Assembly: GCA_031315995.1 (NCBI GenBank)
Contig: JALDRG010000003.1
Location: forward strand, 248,001 to 312,000
Source of the DNA: Nitrospira sp.
GTDB taxonomy: Bacteria > Nitrospirota > Nitrospiria > Nitrospirales > Nitrospiraceae
DNA: 64,000 nt
Direction of reading: 5' to 3'
Positions within the stretch are counted from its first letter, which is position 1; every line of letters begins with the position of its first letter. This document shows, piece by piece, positions 50,636-59,166 of this stretch. The notes under the pieces were generated by a model. The model saw only the letters and a list, made by a program, of their open reading frames with translations. It did no database searches and was not told the origin of the DNA. Position numbers and translations under genes: made by a program.

Positions 50636-51376
50636 TCAGTAGCCCGCAAATTTTTCAGTACGAATATCGAGGTCGTCGATGCCGGCGCCTTTTAACATCG
50701 TGCGCAATGCGCCGACCATACCCGGCGGGCCGACCACGTAGTAGATCGGCTTCTCCACGTTCACGAGATGTTTGGAGAGCAAGGCCGCGTTGATGTATCC
50801 CGTTTCGCCCTGCCAGACACGAGAAGACTTCTGCGGCTCGGTCATGGTGCCCACGAACCGATAGTGAGGATTCGTGTCTTGCAAGACCTGCAGTTCATCC
50901 AGGAACGGCGCATCCTCCGGCCGGCGGTTGGAGTAGAACAGCACCATGAGGTGGGGCGACCGCTGCATCGCGGCCTGCACCACGATGCTGCGGAACGGCG
51001 TAATGCCGATTCCTCCCGCTAGAAACACGGCGAGACGGGTCTGGTCGGTATGGAGCACCAACTTGCCGAACGGCCCTTCCATCCGGACGGTTGAGCCGAG
51101 CGGCATACGCTGCAGTTCGCGCTTGAACGCCGTATCGCGCAGCCGGGTCGCCACCATCAGGGTGGATTCCTGAGGCGCACTCGCGATGGAAAAGGCTCTG
51201 GTATCGCCGGCCGCATCGGTCTCGGACGGCTGAAGCAGCGTCAGGTCCACAAACTGACCCGGCGTGAACACGAACTGCGCCGGCTTGTCGAAGTAGAACG
51301 CCATCGTCCCCTCCGCCACCAGCCGTCGTTCGGTCAGCACGACCGTATAACCGCTCTCCTTCACCGCCTCACTCAT
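50636..51376 (-). CDS. ferredoxin-NADP reductase-like flavoprotein
   Basis: 246 residues with FAD domain RAFSIASAP (flavin-binding) and NADP domain VFLAGGIGITPFRS; the C-terminus ends YYVVGPPGMVGALRTML...KFAGY. It is a one-piece FNR without a ferredoxin domain, and would pass electrons between NADPH and small iron-sulfur carriers, perhaps the CDGSH protein encoded next upstream. The Shine-Dalgarno is AAAGGG. Confidence 0.93.
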   Translation of the reverse strand: MSEAVKESGYTVVLTERRLVAEGTMAFYFDKPAQFVFTPGQFVDLTLLQPSETDAAGDTRAFSIASAPQESTLMVATRLRDTAFKRELQRMPLGSTVRMEGPFGKLVLHTDQTRLAVFLAGGIGITPFRSIVVQAAMQRSPHLMVLFYSNRRPEDAPFLDELQVLQDTNPHYRFVGTMTEPQKSSRVWQGETGYINAALLSKHLVNVEKPIYYVVGPPGMVGALRTMLKGAGIDDLDIRTEKFAGY

Positions 51377-51420
51377 GGCTCACCCTTTCCGTCCGACAGT
51401 ACGCGGAGTGCACCCCACGC

Positions 51421-51657
51421 TCAGAGCGATTGGTGTGTCCCATCGCAAAATGGCGGATTCTTCGTTTGCTTGCACTGGCACAACGCGACCTGCTTCTTCT
51501 CCGTCGTCGTAAACTCCAGCGGGGTGAACTCGCTGCCCTTGTGGGACCCGTCGCAAAACGGTTGCTGTTTCGAGCGTCCGCATCGACACCAATAGTACGT
51601 CCCCGGGTCCAACGACAACACGGCCGGCTGCTTGGCTGCAATGACTGGACTTTCCAT
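51421..51657 (-). CDS. double CDGSH iron-sulfur protein
   Basis: 78 residues. Two CDGSH units: YWCRCGRSKQQPFCDGSH (Cys 24, 26, 35, His 39) and LCQCKQTKNPPFCDGTH (Cys 60, 62, 71, His 75), each able to bind a 2Fe-2S cluster with three Cys and one His. Tandem CDGSH proteins like this occur in bacteria and, as Miner2, in mitochondria. AGGAGG precedes the ATG. Electron transfer or cluster transfer is assumed; the reductase encoded downstream may be its partner. Confidence 0.95.
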   Translation of the reverse strand: MESPVIAAKQPAVLSLDPGTYYWCRCGRSKQQPFCDGSHKGSEFTPLEFTTTEKKQVALCQCKQTKNPPFCDGTHQSL

Positions 51658-51677
51658 ACACGCTCCTCCTCGGCAGT

Positions 51678-52124
51678 TTATAAATTCAATGGTTTGATCG
51701 GCGACACGACGGCCGCCGGATCGTTTTCCCACACCGACTTATCCGCATCCACATACACTTCGACTTCATTTCCGTCCGGATCACGGAGATACAAACTTTG
51801 ACTCACCGTGTGGTCACTCATGCCGTCGATGGACACGCCGGCGGATTCCAACTCCCGCTTCGCCGCGCGCAGCTCATCGAGGCTGTCGCCGACCTTGATA
51901 CCGATGTGGTAGAGCCCGCGCCGACGCCCGGATGGAGGCCCCGGCGCATCGCCGACTTGAATCAACAACAGCTCATGATGCGTGCGACCGGATGTCAGCG
52001 CCGCGGCGGCCCCGTTGAAGATGCTCCCCACTTCCTGAAACCCAAGCAGATCTCGATAAAATGCCAGCGATCGCCCGAGATCTTTCACGTAGAACACGAC
52101 ATGGCCGAGATAGTGCGCTTTCAT
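51678..52124 (-). CDS. VOC-superfamily (glyoxalase/dioxygenase-like) protein
   Basis: 148 residues, one VOC module in two beta-alpha-beta-beta-beta units: HYLGHVVFYVKDLGRSLAFYRDLLGF and GLYHIGIKVGD...SLYLRDPDGNEVEVYVD. Metal ligands are expected at His 8, Glu in the middle and Glu in NEVEVY. Alternatives are glyoxalase I, fosfomycin-resistance type or ring-cleaving dioxygenase. It is one of two VOC genes in the operon. Confidence 0.9.
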   Translation of the reverse strand: MKAHYLGHVVFYVKDLGRSLAFYRDLLGFQEVGSIFNGAAAALTSGRTHHELLLIQVGDAPGPPSGRRRGLYHIGIKVGDSLDELRAAKRELESAGVSIDGMSDHTVSQSLYLRDPDGNEVEVYVDADKSVWENDPAAVVSPIKPLNL

Positions 52125-52150
52125 ATGATCCACCCCTTGCCGGGCAACGA

Positions 52151-52546
52151 TTACCGCAGCTCCGCCCTCACCGCCGCATGGGCCAGCCCCACATCCGGAT
52201 CCCGTTGCAGCGCATCGTAATAATGCCTGCCGAATCCGTCACCCTCTTCCGACGGCGTCAAGAGCGTCCGCACCGACGCGATGAGGGCGGTGATCTCGGC
52301 GCGGTCCGCGACGCCCTCTCCTTCGGTCAGTTCATCGAGTCGAGCCATCATTTGGGACAGCGGACGTAACCACGCAAACCAGGCATCCCCCAGCACCAGC
52401 TGAAAAAACGCGCCGTTGGTCGGAATACGTCCGTGCACCCGCTCATAGGTCACCCGCTCGCCGTCCAGCAACGCCTTGTGCAGACGCAGCAATGCCCGCG
52501 AAAGATTGTCCAGATGCGTGCGCATGTGATCCTGACCAGGCATCAT
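52151..52546 (-). CDS. helical hypothetical protein, 131 residues
   Basis: A largely alpha-helical protein without signal peptide or motif that I recognise; it begins MMPGQDHMRTHLDNLSRALLRLHKALLDGERVTYE. The segment LGDAWFAWLRPLSQMM resembles stretches in small DUF proteins seen beside oxidative-stress genes. The two tandem ATG codons both follow AAGGAGG. It belongs to the redox operon by orientation and spacing. Confidence 0.6.
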   Translation of the reverse strand: MMPGQDHMRTHLDNLSRALLRLHKALLDGERVTYERVHGRIPTNGAFFQLVLGDAWFAWLRPLSQMMARLDELTEGEGVADRAEITALIASVRTLLTPSEEGDGFGRHYYDALQRDPDVGLAHAAVRAELR

Positions 52547-52569
52547 CCCGCCTCCTTCCGCCTCCTTGT

Positions 52570-53277
52570 TTATGACGTCCCGTCGGGTTTCGTGGCGCTC
52601 CTGCTGCCCACCGGAATGGCAACCCCGCTGATCTGGCCCGCTTCTTCAGACGCCAGAAAGATCATCGTCTCCGCAATCGATTCCGGCTTCGTCCAGGTCG
52701 ATGGATCGACCTGGGGCATGCTCGCGCGATTGGCCGGCGTGTCGATGGTAGTGGGCAGCACCCCGTTGACGGTTACCCCTGAACCTTTCAGCTCAAGCGC
52801 CAGCACCCTGATCAACGCCAGCAGGCTCGATTTGGCGACGATGTAGGCGACGGCTCCTGGAAACGGCTCGACCACGGCCCAGGCCGCCACATGCAGAATG
52901 CGGCCAGCCCCGCGTGTGACCATGTGAGGAAGCACCGCTTTGGAGAGGAGAAAGGCCGCCGTGACATTCATGGTCAACATCCGCTGCCACAACGAGACAT
53001 CCGTCTCCATGATCGAACCATTCGCAAAGCCACCGACGAGATTGATGAGGACGTCGATGCGTCCCTGCGCGTGCATCACCTGCTTCACGAGGCGCTGAAC
53101 ATCCACCTCGTCCGTGACATCGGCTTTCATGGCATTGCCGGCGGCCACCTGCGCCGATGGCGGATCGCGATCCACCGTGATCACCCGGGCACCGGCCGCG
53201 GCGAAGGCCGGCGTGACCGTCTGGCCCAGGGCTCCGGACCCTCCCGCGATCAAAACCACTTTTTCCTTCAGGCGCAT
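52570..53277 (-). CDS. short-chain dehydrogenase with Ala at the catalytic serine position
   Basis: 235 residues from the ATG at 53277. IAGGSGALGQ binds the cofactor and Y145-x-x-x-K149 is intact, but the serine 13 residues before the tyrosine is Ala132 (HVAAW). The build resembles quinonoid dihydropteridine-reductase-like SDRs, where the serine is not always kept. Substrate unknown; with Rieske-FMN and VOC neighbours a quinone or carbonyl reductase is plausible. Confidence 0.88.
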   Translation of the reverse strand: MRLKEKVVLIAGGSGALGQTVTPAFAAAGARVITVDRDPPSAQVAAGNAMKADVTDEVDVQRLVKQVMHAQGRIDVLINLVGGFANGSIMETDVSLWQRMLTMNVTAAFLLSKAVLPHMVTRGAGRILHVAAWAVVEPFPGAVAYIVAKSSLLALIRVLALELKGSGVTVNGVLPTTIDTPANRASMPQVDPSTWTKPESIAETMIFLASEEAGQISGVAIPVGSRSATKPDGTS

Positions 53278-53284
53278 AGGCTTG

Positions 53285-54397
53285 TCACCTCGAGCCGGTC
53301 GGTTCACTATCCAGTTGATGCGCCTTGCGGCCACCGCGAGTGAGCGGACGCGCCGGCAGTTGCCCCTCCACCATGAGTCGAGCCATATCCGCCGCGCGGG
53401 TGACGAGCGCATGGGCACCTTCCCGCAACTGCTGACTGTTCTGAACCTCGACGACATTCCGTTCCATGTCCTCGGCACTCCAGCCCCTGGAATGGGCGAT
53501 GAACGGAAACTGCGGGAACTGGCAGCCGACTTCGGCGAAAAAGGTCATCAATTGACCGGCAACGCCCTGCACATTGTCTTGTCCGCCCATAATAATGAAG
53601 GCGGCGACTTTGTTTTTGAGAAGATGTCGATCGGCGATCGTTTCCTGATTCTGAATGCAGTTCATCCGCTCGACCATCTTATAATACAGGCTGCTGGCGC
53701 CGCCCCACCTGATCGGGGTCGAGACGAGAATCACATCCGCCCAATGTACGATGCCCTCGTACACCTGATCCATTTGATCGGCCGGATCCATTTGCGTGAT
53801 CGAGCAGGGCCAGGTACAGGCCTCCGCCGCCTTCGAATAGAATCCTTCACAGGCCCGGAACGAGAGGTCCCGCAGCGTGATGAGTTGCGTATCGAGCTGA
53901 AGCTGGTCTCTTGCATGCCCCAATGCCGCCTGGAGCAAATCATCGGACGCGCTGTACCGGGGCTGGTCGGCTGTCATCGCCGTCGTGGCGATGCCCAACA
54001 CGCGGATGGGGCCTTCGGCTCGGACGATCGGACGCGCCAGCGGATGCGATTTGGTCGGAGATTTGATTCGTTTCGTGACCGGCGTCACATCCACATAGAG
54101 ACGTCCGTCTTCCACCTTCACGGCATAGGTCGCAACCTGATCGGTCTCGTATCCCGGCTCACCCTGTCCGGTTCGGTGATGAAACTTCCAATAGTGCCAG
54201 GGACAGACGATGTAGTCTCCGTCGAGCCGTCCCTCGCCGAGTGGTCCGCCGATATGGTTGCAGACGCCTGCAATCGCCGCGAACGTGCCGTTCTTGTAAG
54301 TCAGGGCCAGTTTCGTCCGGCCACAGACGATCTGTTGGAGCGAGCGCTGCTTGAGTTCATCGACCACCCCTATCTCCGTCCAATTCGTATCGGGCAT
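53285..54397 (-). CDS. Rieske ferredoxin fused to an NADPH-dependent FMN reductase domain
   Basis: 370 residues. Residues 1-110: Rieske domain with C46-N-H48 and C65-P-W-H68, the ligands of a 2Fe-2S cluster. Residues 130-310: flavodoxin-like domain (IRVLGIATTAM, VYEGIVHWADVILVSTPIRWGGASSLYYKMVERM, the FMN-binding loop) as in WrbA/SsuE-type reductases. So one chain carries a flavin and an iron-sulfur centre. It would act as an NAD(P)H-quinone or nitro reductase with internal electron transfer. GAAGGAGC precedes the start. Confidence 0.92.
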   Translation of the reverse strand: MPDTNWTEIGVVDELKQRSLQQIVCGRTKLALTYKNGTFAAIAGVCNHIGGPLGEGRLDGDYIVCPWHYWKFHHRTGQGEPGYETDQVATYAVKVEDGRLYVDVTPVTKRIKSPTKSHPLARPIVRAEGPIRVLGIATTAMTADQPRYSASDDLLQAALGHARDQLQLDTQLITLRDLSFRACEGFYSKAAEACTWPCSITQMDPADQMDQVYEGIVHWADVILVSTPIRWGGASSLYYKMVERMNCIQNQETIADRHLLKNKVAAFIIMGGQDNVQGVAGQLMTFFAEVGCQFPQFPFIAHSRGWSAEDMERNVVEVQNSQQLREGAHALVTRAADMARLMVEGQLPARPLTRGGRKAHQLDSEPTGSR

Positions 54398-54434
54398 CCC
54401 ATGCTCCTTCAGGCTTCAGAGATACGCTGGCCGC

Positions 54435-54896
54435 TCACAGCCGCTTCTCTTCAAGATCGTACACATCAAAATACACATACACGGGCCGATGCGTGGGAAC
54501 ATGCTTCGGAATGTACTCCTCCATGTAAGCCTGCGTTTCAAGACTCATCTCGGAGAGACGCAGATCCCGAGTCCTATTGTTCCATTGAATGATCGCCCCC
54601 TGGTCTTGGATCTTGGAGTGAGATTTCAGCCAGGCGCCGACCTGCTCGTCGGTTGCCCCCGTCGCCACGACCGCTTTGAACTGCTCGGGCGTGACGCCCG
54701 TGAAGGCAAAGAGCAGATTCGCCAATGAACAGGGCCAGTAGTTGTATTCTCCATTGATCCCGAGCAGGAAGGCCCGGCACTTGTCCACACAGCGGGCTGC
54801 GATGACGTAACCGCCGAGCGTTTCGCGCGGGCTGCGGGGATAGGTCTTCGTGAGGTCGTTCCCGAGGGCTTTCACTTTGTCTAAATCCGGCGTCAT
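54435..54896 (-). CDS. DUF5069-family protein
   Basis: 153 residues from the ATG at 54896. Signature YPRSPRETLGGYVIAARCVDKCRAFL fits DUF5069, a family of small soluble proteins of unknown function found beside redox enzymes. Two cysteines lie close together (RCVDKC). The rest is alpha/beta. The ribosome-binding site is weak. It is in the redox operon by orientation. Confidence 0.85.
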   Translation of the reverse strand: MTPDLDKVKALGNDLTKTYPRSPRETLGGYVIAARCVDKCRAFLLGINGEYNYWPCSLANLLFAFTGVTPEQFKAVVATGATDEQVGAWLKSHSKIQDQGAIIQWNNRTRDLRLSEMSLETQAYMEEYIPKHVPTHRPVYVYFDVYDLEEKRL

Positions 54897-54990
54897 GCGT
54901 GTCCCTTTATTTTCTGGCTGCTTCATCCACGCAAAAGCAGGGGAGCCGGAACACATGGTGCTCACGGCTCCCGTCTTTCCTCGTCAGTAC

Positions 54991-55365
54991 TTACGATCCC
55001 TGCTTGCCTGTGTCGTAGTAGAACCGTTCGTTGACGATCTTCCCATTCTTCCACTTGGCCACGGAGACTTGCTCCATGTGGACCGGTTGTCCGTTCGTGG
55101 CGATGAAGTCCAGGACGCCCTCGTAAAAGGTGACGCCGTCGCCCACGCCGGAGGCCACCACTTGGAAGCCTTTCCACTCCTTCACCCCGCTGAGAAACTG
55201 CTTCTCACGGTCGATGTTGGCGGACAGACCCTTCGTAGGCGGATTGGCGTTGTCTCGCATCACCGTGTCCTGGTCGTAGAACTCGTTCATGGCTTCTATA
55301 ATCTTCCCCTGCTGGATGTAGGTCAAGAGCTCCTGCAAGCGTTGTTGAAGAGTCTGGTTGCTCAT
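54991..55365 (-). CDS. SnoaL-like (NTF2-fold) protein
   Basis: 124 residues from the ATG at 55365 (AAAGGAG). The NTF2-like cone pattern is LQELLTYIQQGKIIEAMNEFYDQDTVMRDN and SVAKWKNGKIVNERFYYD, with a hydrophobic pocket between helices and sheet. Members include ketosteroid isomerases, dehydratases and polyketide cyclases. Its substrate is unknown. Its start overlaps the upstream VOC gene's stop. Confidence 0.9.
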   Translation of the reverse strand: MSNQTLQQRLQELLTYIQQGKIIEAMNEFYDQDTVMRDNANPPTKGLSANIDREKQFLSGVKEWKGFQVVASGVGDGVTFYEGVLDFIATNGQPVHMEQVSVAKWKNGKIVNERFYYDTGKQGS

Positions 55366-55805
55366 CTCGTCTCCTTTCGTGGCTTCGTGCGCGCTGGTTG
55401 GGTGAATGTGATTCCGATCTTCTGCACCTCTTGGTAGGGGAGCAGCCACACGAGGGACTCGTCGCTCAGGTCACCGACTTGAATCCGGTTCCCCCAGGGG
55501 TCGCGGAAATCACAACGGAAATGCGGTTCCATCCTCAGCTTGTACTTCTTGGTCAGCTTGCGCCGAACTTCCTTGATCTGCTGTTCGTCGCGCACCATCA
55601 GGCCGAAATGTTTGACACGATCCGGCTGCAGGGTCTCGACTTCAAAGATCGCCATGAATTGATGCTCGCCGAGCTTGCACCAAGCCGCGCCTTCTCCACC
55701 GCGCAGCATTTTCAAGCCGAACACATCCGAATAGAACTTCACGGCCTTCTTGGCATCGGTGACTTCAATGACGATGTGGTTGCATCCATACACTTGAACC
55801 GCCAT
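55362..55805 (-). CDS. VOC-superfamily protein, second copy
   Basis: 147 residues, GCNHIVIEVTDAKKAVKFYSDVFG and FRDPWGNRIQVGDLS define the VOC fold; putative metal ligands are His 10, His 81 and a Gln/Glu in the last strand (IQVGD), where Gln would be unusual. The end overlaps the next start (ATGA). Together with the other VOC gene it suggests handling of aldehydes or aromatic metabolites. Confidence 0.88.
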   Translation of the reverse strand: MAVQVYGCNHIVIEVTDAKKAVKFYSDVFGLKMLRGGEGAAWCKLGEHQFMAIFEVETLQPDRVKHFGLMVRDEQQIKEVRRKLTKKYKLRMEPHFRCDFRDPWGNRIQVGDLSDESLVWLLPYQEVQKIGITFTQPARTKPRKETR

Positions 55806-55817
55806 ATCAATGCCTCC

Positions 55818-56459
55818 TCACCCGACGATCTGTTTGATCGCCGCTACGAACGTTTCCACCGGTTGAGCACCGGACAGGCCGATCTTTCCATTCAAGATGA
55901 AATAGGGGACCCCTCTGATTCCCAGCTGATGTCCGCGGGCCTCTTCCTGTCGCACGGTGTCGACACCTTCTTCGCTCTGTAGCAGGCGGATGACCTTGTC
56001 ACGGTCCAGCCCGGCGCGCTCTGCGAGAGAGACCAGCAATTCGGCTTCCCCTATATTGAAACCCTCCGCGAAATAGCCGTGGAACAGCGCTTCGACTACA
56101 GCGTCCTGGCGTCCCTGTTGCTGGGCGAACCACATCAATCGGTGTGCATCGAACGTGTTCGGCGTCCTCGCAATGCGGTCGAACGTGAACTCAATGCCGA
56201 CGCCGATTCCCACTGCGGCGACGCGGTCCTGAATCGCCTTCAGCTCGCCCGGACCACCGAACTTCGCTTCCAGATAGACGCGACGGTCCATGCCGGCCTT
56301 GGGCATGGTGGGGTTGAGCTGAAACGGGCGCCAGATCACACGGGCGGAGTCCCGCTCCTTCGCCGTATCCAGCGCCTGTTCCAACCGCCGCTTGCCGATG
56401 AAACACCAGGGGCAGACCACGTCTGAATAGACGTCGATCGTGAGGGCCTGCCTCGTCAT
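55818..56459 (-). CDS. DsbA/FrnE-family oxidoreductase
   Basis: 213 residues with DVVCPWCFIGKRRLEQAL; the C-P-W-C pair is the active site of FrnE proteins. The helical insertion and the cis-proline IRGVPYFILNGK place it close to E. coli-type FrnE, a cytoplasmic disulfide isomerase linked to oxidative-stress resistance. Its start overlaps the pirin stop by four bases, indicating coupled translation. Confidence 0.95.
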   Translation of the reverse strand: MTRQALTIDVYSDVVCPWCFIGKRRLEQALDTAKERDSARVIWRPFQLNPTMPKAGMDRRVYLEAKFGGPGELKAIQDRVAAVGIGVGIEFTFDRIARTPNTFDAHRLMWFAQQQGRQDAVVEALFHGYFAEGFNIGEAELLVSLAERAGLDRDKVIRLLQSEEGVDTVRQEEARGHQLGIRGVPYFILNGKIGLSGAQPVETFVAAIKQIVG

Positions 56460-57340
56460 GACAAATGTCCCATCTTGCCCGCCTGATAGTCCTGCACGGC
56501 CTGAATAATTTCATCACGTGTATTCATGACGAAGGGGCCGTAGCGGGCGACCGGCTCGGCAATCGGTTTTCCGCTCAACACGAGGATGGTTGCATCCTCC
56601 GTGGCATCCAGCGCCACCCGTTCGCCTCTCTGTCCGAACCGGGCGATTTCGACCGCCTGCACAGGCTGAGATCCATTCACCATCACCTTCCCATGCAGAA
56701 CGAACAGCGACGAATTGAAGCCCTCGGGCAGCGACAGGTCCAACCGATGTCCGGCGTTCAACCGAAGGTCATAGAGATAGACCGGGCTGAACGTCTTGGC
56801 CGGGCCCATGACGCCGCGAAACTCTCCGGCGATCACACGGATCCGCCCGGCTCCACCGTCGAGGTCCACCGACGGTATGTCGTCATTCACCAATGTCTGG
56901 TAGCGCGGGGCGGACATCTTGTGGGCCTTCGGCAGATTGACCCACAACTGAATGCCTTCCAACAGTCCCCCCTGTTTCGCAAACTCTTTCTCGTGCAGTT
57001 CCTCATGCACAATACCGGATGCGGCGGTCATCCATTGCACATCGCCCGGACCGATGACGCCGCCGCTTCCGGTTGAATCACGATGCGCCACCTTGCCGTG
57101 ATACATGATCGTGACGGTCTCAAATCCACGATGCGGATGCTCACCCACACCGAGTCGCCGATCGGTCGGCGGAAACTGCTCCGGTCCCAGGTAATCCAGG
57201 AGCAAAAACGGCGACAGCTGCTCATCGATCCCGGCGCCTGGAATCATGTTCCGAACCGGAAAGCCGTCACCGACCATGTGCTGGGACCCAGCCCGATACA
57301 CTTCGACGAGGTCTTTTACGACTGTCATATCTGTTCGCAT
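56456..57340 (-). CDS. pirin-family protein
   Basis: 294 residues from the ATG at 57340 (AAAGGAGG). Cupin-type metal site in HPHRGFETVTIMYHGKVAHRDS and a glutamate in the WMTAASGIVHEE segment, followed by the C-terminal cupin. Pirins are iron-binding cupins; some are quercetinases or redox sensors. It is the second gene of the operon that begins with the NmrA-like gene. Confidence 0.95.
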   Translation of the reverse strand: MRTDMTVVKDLVEVYRAGSQHMVGDGFPVRNMIPGAGIDEQLSPFLLLDYLGPEQFPPTDRRLGVGEHPHRGFETVTIMYHGKVAHRDSTGSGGVIGPGDVQWMTAASGIVHEELHEKEFAKQGGLLEGIQLWVNLPKAHKMSAPRYQTLVNDDIPSVDLDGGAGRIRVIAGEFRGVMGPAKTFSPVYLYDLRLNAGHRLDLSLPEGFNSSLFVLHGKVMVNGSQPVQAVEIARFGQRGERVALDATEDATILVLSGKPIAEPVARYGPFVMNTRDEIIQAVQDYQAGKMGHLS

Positions 57341-57354
57341 ACGAGCCTCCTTTC

Positions 57355-58212
57355 TCACGCCATCCCTCGCATGGCCTCCGCGAGGGAAACGGTTCCCCGC
57401 ACCAACGACGCGGGCTGTTCATAGCCGATCGTGCCAGTGGAAAATGCTGTGTACATCTCCTCGAACAATCTCGCTGCCTCTTCGGAGAACCCGAATGATG
57501 TGAATGTGGGGACCACCGCGCTCAACGGCGCATGGTGTGCCGACACAGCACGTCCAAGAATCTGACCGAGGGCTGCCGCGACTTGTTCAGGGCTGTACTC
57601 TTCGGGGCCCGCGAGCTCCACAATCGTACGACCCTTGCCGCCGGCGATCATTCGCTCCGCTGCCACTCGACCGATGTCTCTGGTCGAAATCATCGGAACC
57701 TTGGTCTGCGGCGGAATGAACGTGGGCAGCACGCCTTGCCCCTTGGCCATGGCGATTCCCGGCGCCCAGTTTTCCATGAAAGAACAAGGGCGCAAGATCG
57801 TCAGATTCTGGGCTACCGCAGCCAACTGCTGCTCCCCGTATCGCACGGCCCGAATAGGCCCGGTGCCTTCCGGAATGTGCCCCCCGAAGGAGGACAGGAA
57901 TACCACGTGTGGCACCTCGCTGGCCTGCACGGCCGCCGCCGCTTGGTCCATGCGTTGCCGCTGCTCTGTGAGCCACGCCCCAGCGCCATAGTTTGGCGGC
58001 ACCAGGAGGTACAAGCCCGCGGCACCTTGGAAGGCTTTGGCCAATGCAGACCCATCATCGATCGAGGCCACGGCGACCTCAGCCCCCTTCGCTTTCCAGG
58101 CCGCTCCCTTGTCGGCAGAACGAACCACCACACGCACCGGCTGTTTTTGAGCGAGCAGCATCTCTGCGACCACCGCTCCTGTATGTCCTGTGGCTCCTAA
58201 TACGACGAACAT
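57355..58212 (-). CDS. NmrA-like NAD(P)-binding protein
   Basis: 285 residues, atypical SDR of the NmrA type: VVLGATGHTGAVVAEMLL binds NAD(P), and VVFLSSFGGHIPEG and RPCSFMENW are the usual anchors. The catalytic Tyr-x-x-x-Lys is not evident, as in most NmrA proteins that act as redox sensors or regulators of partner proteins, or as quinone oxidoreductases (QOR2). It is the first gene after the palindromic promoter at 58397-58427. Confidence 0.92.
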   Translation of the reverse strand: MFVVLGATGHTGAVVAEMLLAQKQPVRVVVRSADKGAAWKAKGAEVAVASIDDGSALAKAFQGAAGLYLLVPPNYGAGAWLTEQRQRMDQAAAAVQASEVPHVVFLSSFGGHIPEGTGPIRAVRYGEQQLAAVAQNLTILRPCSFMENWAPGIAMAKGQGVLPTFIPPQTKVPMISTRDIGRVAAERMIAGGKGRTIVELAGPEEYSPEQVAAALGQILGRAVSAHHAPLSAVVPTFTSFGFSEEAARLFEEMYTAFSTGTIGYEQPASLVRGTVSLAEAMRGMA

Positions 58213-58396
58213 TCTCTGTCTCCCTTCTTACCTCAGGCGACTCGTTCCGCCACGGCCCGATCGATCGACCATCGACCAGCTCCTGTCAGTGTCGAATAGT
58301 GCATTCATTTCTGGATCTCCTGCGTTAAGTCGATTCAATCACCGACACAAGCCCACCACTCCGAGCGCCAGGCGAAAAGCCAGTCAAGTTGACCTC

Positions 58397-58427
58397 AGTA
58401 TAATAGTTCTAATTAGAACTAAGTCAA
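58397..58427 (-). promoter_or_regulatory. MerR-type promoter and operator of the redox operon
   Basis: On the minus strand TTGACT (58427-58422), a 19-base spacer and TATACT (58402-58397). TAGTTCTAATTAGAACTA (58404-58421), an 18-bp perfect palindrome, fills the spacer. Long spacers with such palindromes are the mark of MerR-family activators (SoxR, BmrR, NmlR). The rest of 58213-58634 holds no gene. Confidence 0.75.
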
Positions 58428-58634
58428 GCACAAATATTCCCCATCAACGGGCACGTCAAACGACATTGTGAATCAATCTGTTCGGATTCTCGACGTGCGC
58501 GCGACGGGCTCTCAAGCCCACGAAAAACCTTACCGAGACGGGGGCCTGGATTGGAAATTCTGAGGAACAACCGAGACGTCACGAGGTTCCATCAGGCAGG
58601 GGAGAAGGAAGATACGTGTGATGGACGAGGCGCT

Positions 58635-59114
58635 TTACTTTCTTTGCTTGATCGCCCGTTCGACTTCGCGGCCGGCTTCACGGGCTTTGATGGATTCGCG
58701 GCGATCGTATTGTTTCTTGCCCTTCGCCAGGGCCAACTCCACCTTGGCGTGACCGCGTTTCGAAAAGTAGATGCGCAAGGGGACCAGCGTGAGGCCCTTC
58801 AGCCTGGTTTTCCCGATCAGCTTGTTGATCTCCTTCCGGTGCAGCAACAGCTTACGCTTCCGCAGAGGATCATGGTTCGAAAGATTGCCGTGCGAGTAAG
58901 GACTGATGTGGCAATGCTGTAAATAGACCTCGCCGTCATCGACCGACGCATAACTATCCTGCAGATTGACGCGCCCTTCGCGCAACGACTTCACCTCGGT
59001 CCCTCGCAAGATGACCCCGGCTTCAAACTTCTCTTCGATGAAGTAGTCATGGTAGGCCTTACGGTTGGTGGCCACCACTTTGTACTGATCGTCTTTATCG
59101 TGCGTTTTCGTCAT
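58635..59114 (-). CDS. smpB: SsrA-binding protein SmpB
   Basis: A 159-residue tmRNA partner required for trans-translation. [40 protein letters not shown] is the beta-barrel core, and the C-terminal basic tail ([27 protein letters not shown]) inserts into the mRNA channel. Length and sequence are standard. It lies 28 kb from ssrA and next to a divergent DUF721 gene. Confidence 0.97.
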   Translation of the reverse strand: MTKTHDKDDQYKVVATNRKAYHDYFIEEKFEAGVILRGTEVKSLREGRVNLQDSYASVDDGEVYLQHCHISPYSHGNLSNHDPLRKRKLLLHRKEINKLIGKTRLKGLTLVPLRIYFSKRGHAKVELALAKGKKQYDRRESIKAREAGREVERAIKQRK

Positions 59115-59166
59115 AGCAAGCCGACGTGAGCTACTTCCCTCAGACGTATTTTGTTATGATAGCACT

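Noticed and set aside
53114..54592. 492-residue plus-strand frame
   Set aside because: It is antisense to the SDR and Rieske-FMN genes and shows no family pattern.
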